Assembly (NCBI RefSeq): GCF_000760595.1 | Contig: NZ_BBNM01000005.1 | Coordinates: forward strand, 1-64,000 | DNA from: Acinetobacter soli | Lineage (GTDB): Bacteria > Pseudomonadota > Gammaproteobacteria > Pseudomonadales > Moraxellaceae | Direction: 5' to 3' | Length of the DNA: 64,000 bases | In this document: piece by piece, positions 62,607 through 64,000 of the stretch | How positions within the stretch are numbered: position 1 is the first letter of the stretch | How the letters are laid out: each line of letters opens with the position of its first letter | Program-made: the position numbers and the translations under genes | The notes under the pieces: model-generated | What the model saw: the letters and a program-made list of their open reading frames with translations, nothing else | Told to the model about the DNA's origin: nothing | Database searches by the model: none

Positions 62607-63875
62607 TTAAACCAATTTTACTTCTGTATCAGCATGTTCAATCACATTGTCGGTTACATGCTGCGCCGCAGGCAATATCACACGAAAAGTTGTGCCTTCG
62701 CCTTCTTTTGATTCAACCTTAATCGAACCAAGATTTAAATCGACAAAGCGCTTACACAAGGTGAGCCCTAAACCTGCACCTTTTTCTCCAGCGGTTCCAC
62801 GAAAACTTACCGTAATACGTGGCTGAAAGACTTCTTTAAGCTGCGACTCGGTCATGCCATGACCCGTATCCTGTACAGCAATTTCAACATTTTCAGCAAT
62901 TTGTTTGGCCGAAATACTGACCCGGCCTGTACCGTCCATAGGCGTGAATTTCAGTGCATTCGACACCAAGTTTTGAATCAGCGAAGTAATCATGTTGATA
63001 TCGGCAAAAAGCTTGATGTCTTCAGGTACATCGTCGATGAGCTGAATATTTTTTTTCAGCGCAAAGGTATTCAAAATACTCATGACAATGGTGGTCACTT
63101 GCTTAAGATTAAAACTGATGGGATGGTATACGAATCGCCCGCCCTCAGCCATCGCCCAATTGAGTAAACTTTCAAGCAAGTTGTAAGTCGACTGCGAAGT
63201 GTCATAAAGATAGTCTGCTATATTTTGAACACTTGACTCATCTAATGTTTCACGCTCTTTGGCCAATACTTCAGAGAAACCCAGCAAACCATGAAATGGA
63301 GCACGTAGGTCGTGCGCAATAATTGAAAAGAATTTGTTTTTACTAAAATTCAGCGCTGACTGCTGCTCATAGAGTTCTCTGAGCTCTTCAAAATTAAACT
63401 TGAGTTCGGCATGGCGCACAAATCCAGCGGTATAGCTCTGTACCAGTTCAATACTGGTTGGATCAAAAGATGTCAGTTCATCATCAAAAAAGATAGCAAC
63501 CCCTATCGACTGCTGATCGGATTTTTGTAAATTAATCGCAATTAAACGCTGATAATTTACACCCAATGTCTGTAGCACCTGACATAAATGCATATATTGC
63601 GGGTGCACAGCATCGAGAACATCCATGTTATGGACTGCACGCAACGATGGTATTAATTCGATTTTAGATAAAGCATGAAGACCGTCATGATTGATATGCC
63701 ATACGTACGGTTCTTCCTCAAAGCTGAGAATGGCATATTTGACATTGAGAAGCTTAGTGGTAAAACTGACATAGCGTTGTACTAGGTCATTGTCACTATT
63801 GAGTCCAAGCAGAAGCGATAGGCGGCATGCACTTAGCTGATCTGCTTGATCAAGTCGTATTAGTTGCATTTTCAT
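62607..63875 (-). CDS. Soluble GAF-domain sensor histidine kinase
   Basis: 422 residues from the ATG at 63875, which has GCGAGGC upstream; the longer frame to 63989 lacks a ribosome site and family similarity. No transmembrane segments. GAF domain over about residues 15-160 (YVSFTTKLLNVKYAILSFEEEPYVWHI). A short coiled linker leads to HisKA with H188 in FFSIIAHDLRAPFHGLLGF, then HATPase with LIQNLVSNALKFTPMDG, QDTGHGMTESQL and GAGLGLTLCKRF. No receiver domain and no regulator gene adjacent within the window. Ligand unknown. Confidence 0.88.
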   Translation of the reverse strand: MKMQLIRLDQADQLSACRLSLLLGLNSDNDLVQRYVSFTTKLLNVKYAILSFEEEPYVWHINHDGLHALSKIELIPSLRAVHNMDVLDAVHPQYMHLCQVLQTLGVNYQRLIAINLQKSDQQSIGVAIFFDDELTSFDPTSIELVQSYTAGFVRHAELKFNFEELRELYEQQSALNFSKNKFFSIIAHDLRAPFHGLLGFSEVLAKERETLDESSVQNIADYLYDTSQSTYNLLESLLNWAMAEGGRFVYHPISFNLKQVTTIVMSILNTFALKKNIQLIDDVPEDIKLFADINMITSLIQNLVSNALKFTPMDGTGRVSISAKQIAENVEIAVQDTGHGMTESQLKEVFQPRITVSFRGTAGEKGAGLGLTLCKRFVDLNLGSIKVESKEGEGTTFRVILPAAQHVTDNVIEHADTEVKLV

Positions 63876-64000
63876 GCGAGCCTCGCCAGGATTGTGATTA
63901 TTATTGAGTAGATTTAATAAATTTAAACAACAGCGCAACAAAATAGAGATACACCTTATACATTTAACAAATTTTTCTAATAAAAGCAATTAGAAAACGA

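Noticed and set aside
1-64000. CRISPR array, phage genes, insertion sequence or rRNA
   Set aside because: No regularly spaced repeats, transposase, integrase or phage-type proteins were seen on either strand; the break at the Stealth fragment has no visible IS ends.

Overview
The window looks like a chromosomal segment of an Acinetobacter species (gammaproteobacterium, Moraxellaceae). The evidence is moderate to low GC, Acinetobacter-type baeR/baeS, the trpA-accD-folC-SPOR block, paired ZnuD-like receptors, and above all a lipooligosaccharide outer-core (OC) gene cluster lying between aspS and ilvE, its known place in that genus. No phage, insertion sequence, CRISPR array or rRNA operon was seen. 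All assignments come from reading protein motifs and context by eye; no database search was run.

Layout. 0.2-2.5 kb: a YfiR-YfiN-YfiB type cyclic-di-GMP module. 2.6-3.1 kb: four tRNA genes (Pro, Arg, His, Pro) on the minus strand behind one good promoter. 3.1-9 kb, minus: nadA, argJ, a small secreted protein and secA. 9.2-10.9 kb, plus: a 1-Cys peroxiredoxin and a metallo-beta-lactamase-fold hydrolase. 10.9-14.9 kb, minus: trpA-accD-folC-SPOR protein, coupled by stop/start overlaps. 15.2-19 kb: an AraC-type regulator divergent from a PF10118 hydrolase, then DUF2804 and DUF1543 proteins. 19-20.9 kb, minus: trpF-trpB.

21-24.5 kb, plus: a cobalamin riboswitch, btuB, a PduO-type cobalamin adenosyltransferase and a glycerophosphodiesterase. 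24.5-31.2 kb: a META-domain lipoprotein, a fatty-acyl desaturase with a DesT/FabR-like operator on its promoter, selO, an unknown outer-membrane barrel and lipoprotein pair, and a YjbR-family gene preceded by a cluster of DnaA-box sequences. 31.3-34.2 kb: baeR-baeS with a divergent Spy-like small lipoprotein. 34.5-38.3 kb: two tandem acyl-CoA dehydrogenase paralogues. 38.4-42.8 kb: PsiE, three RcnB-family paralogues, an unknown protein and a phospholipase D-like enzyme. 42.9-47.3 kb: two ZnuD-like TonB-dependent receptors with Zur-like boxes upstream.

47.4-59.8 kb: a DUF4184 membrane protein, aspS, the OC locus and ilvE. Reading from ilvE, the OC locus holds gtrOC1, gtrOC2, pda1, gtrOC3, gtrOC4, a convergent ghy-like gene, two AT-rich glycosyltransferase-like genes, a small membrane protein and a 5'-truncated Stealth-family gene. 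59.8-64 kb: glnE and a soluble GAF-type histidine kinase. Most of the window is ordinary core genome. The most variable and interesting parts are the aspS end of the OC locus (50.2-53.3 kb), the RcnB cluster, the zinc receptor pair, the orphan barrel/lipoprotein pair and several cis-regulatory sites.
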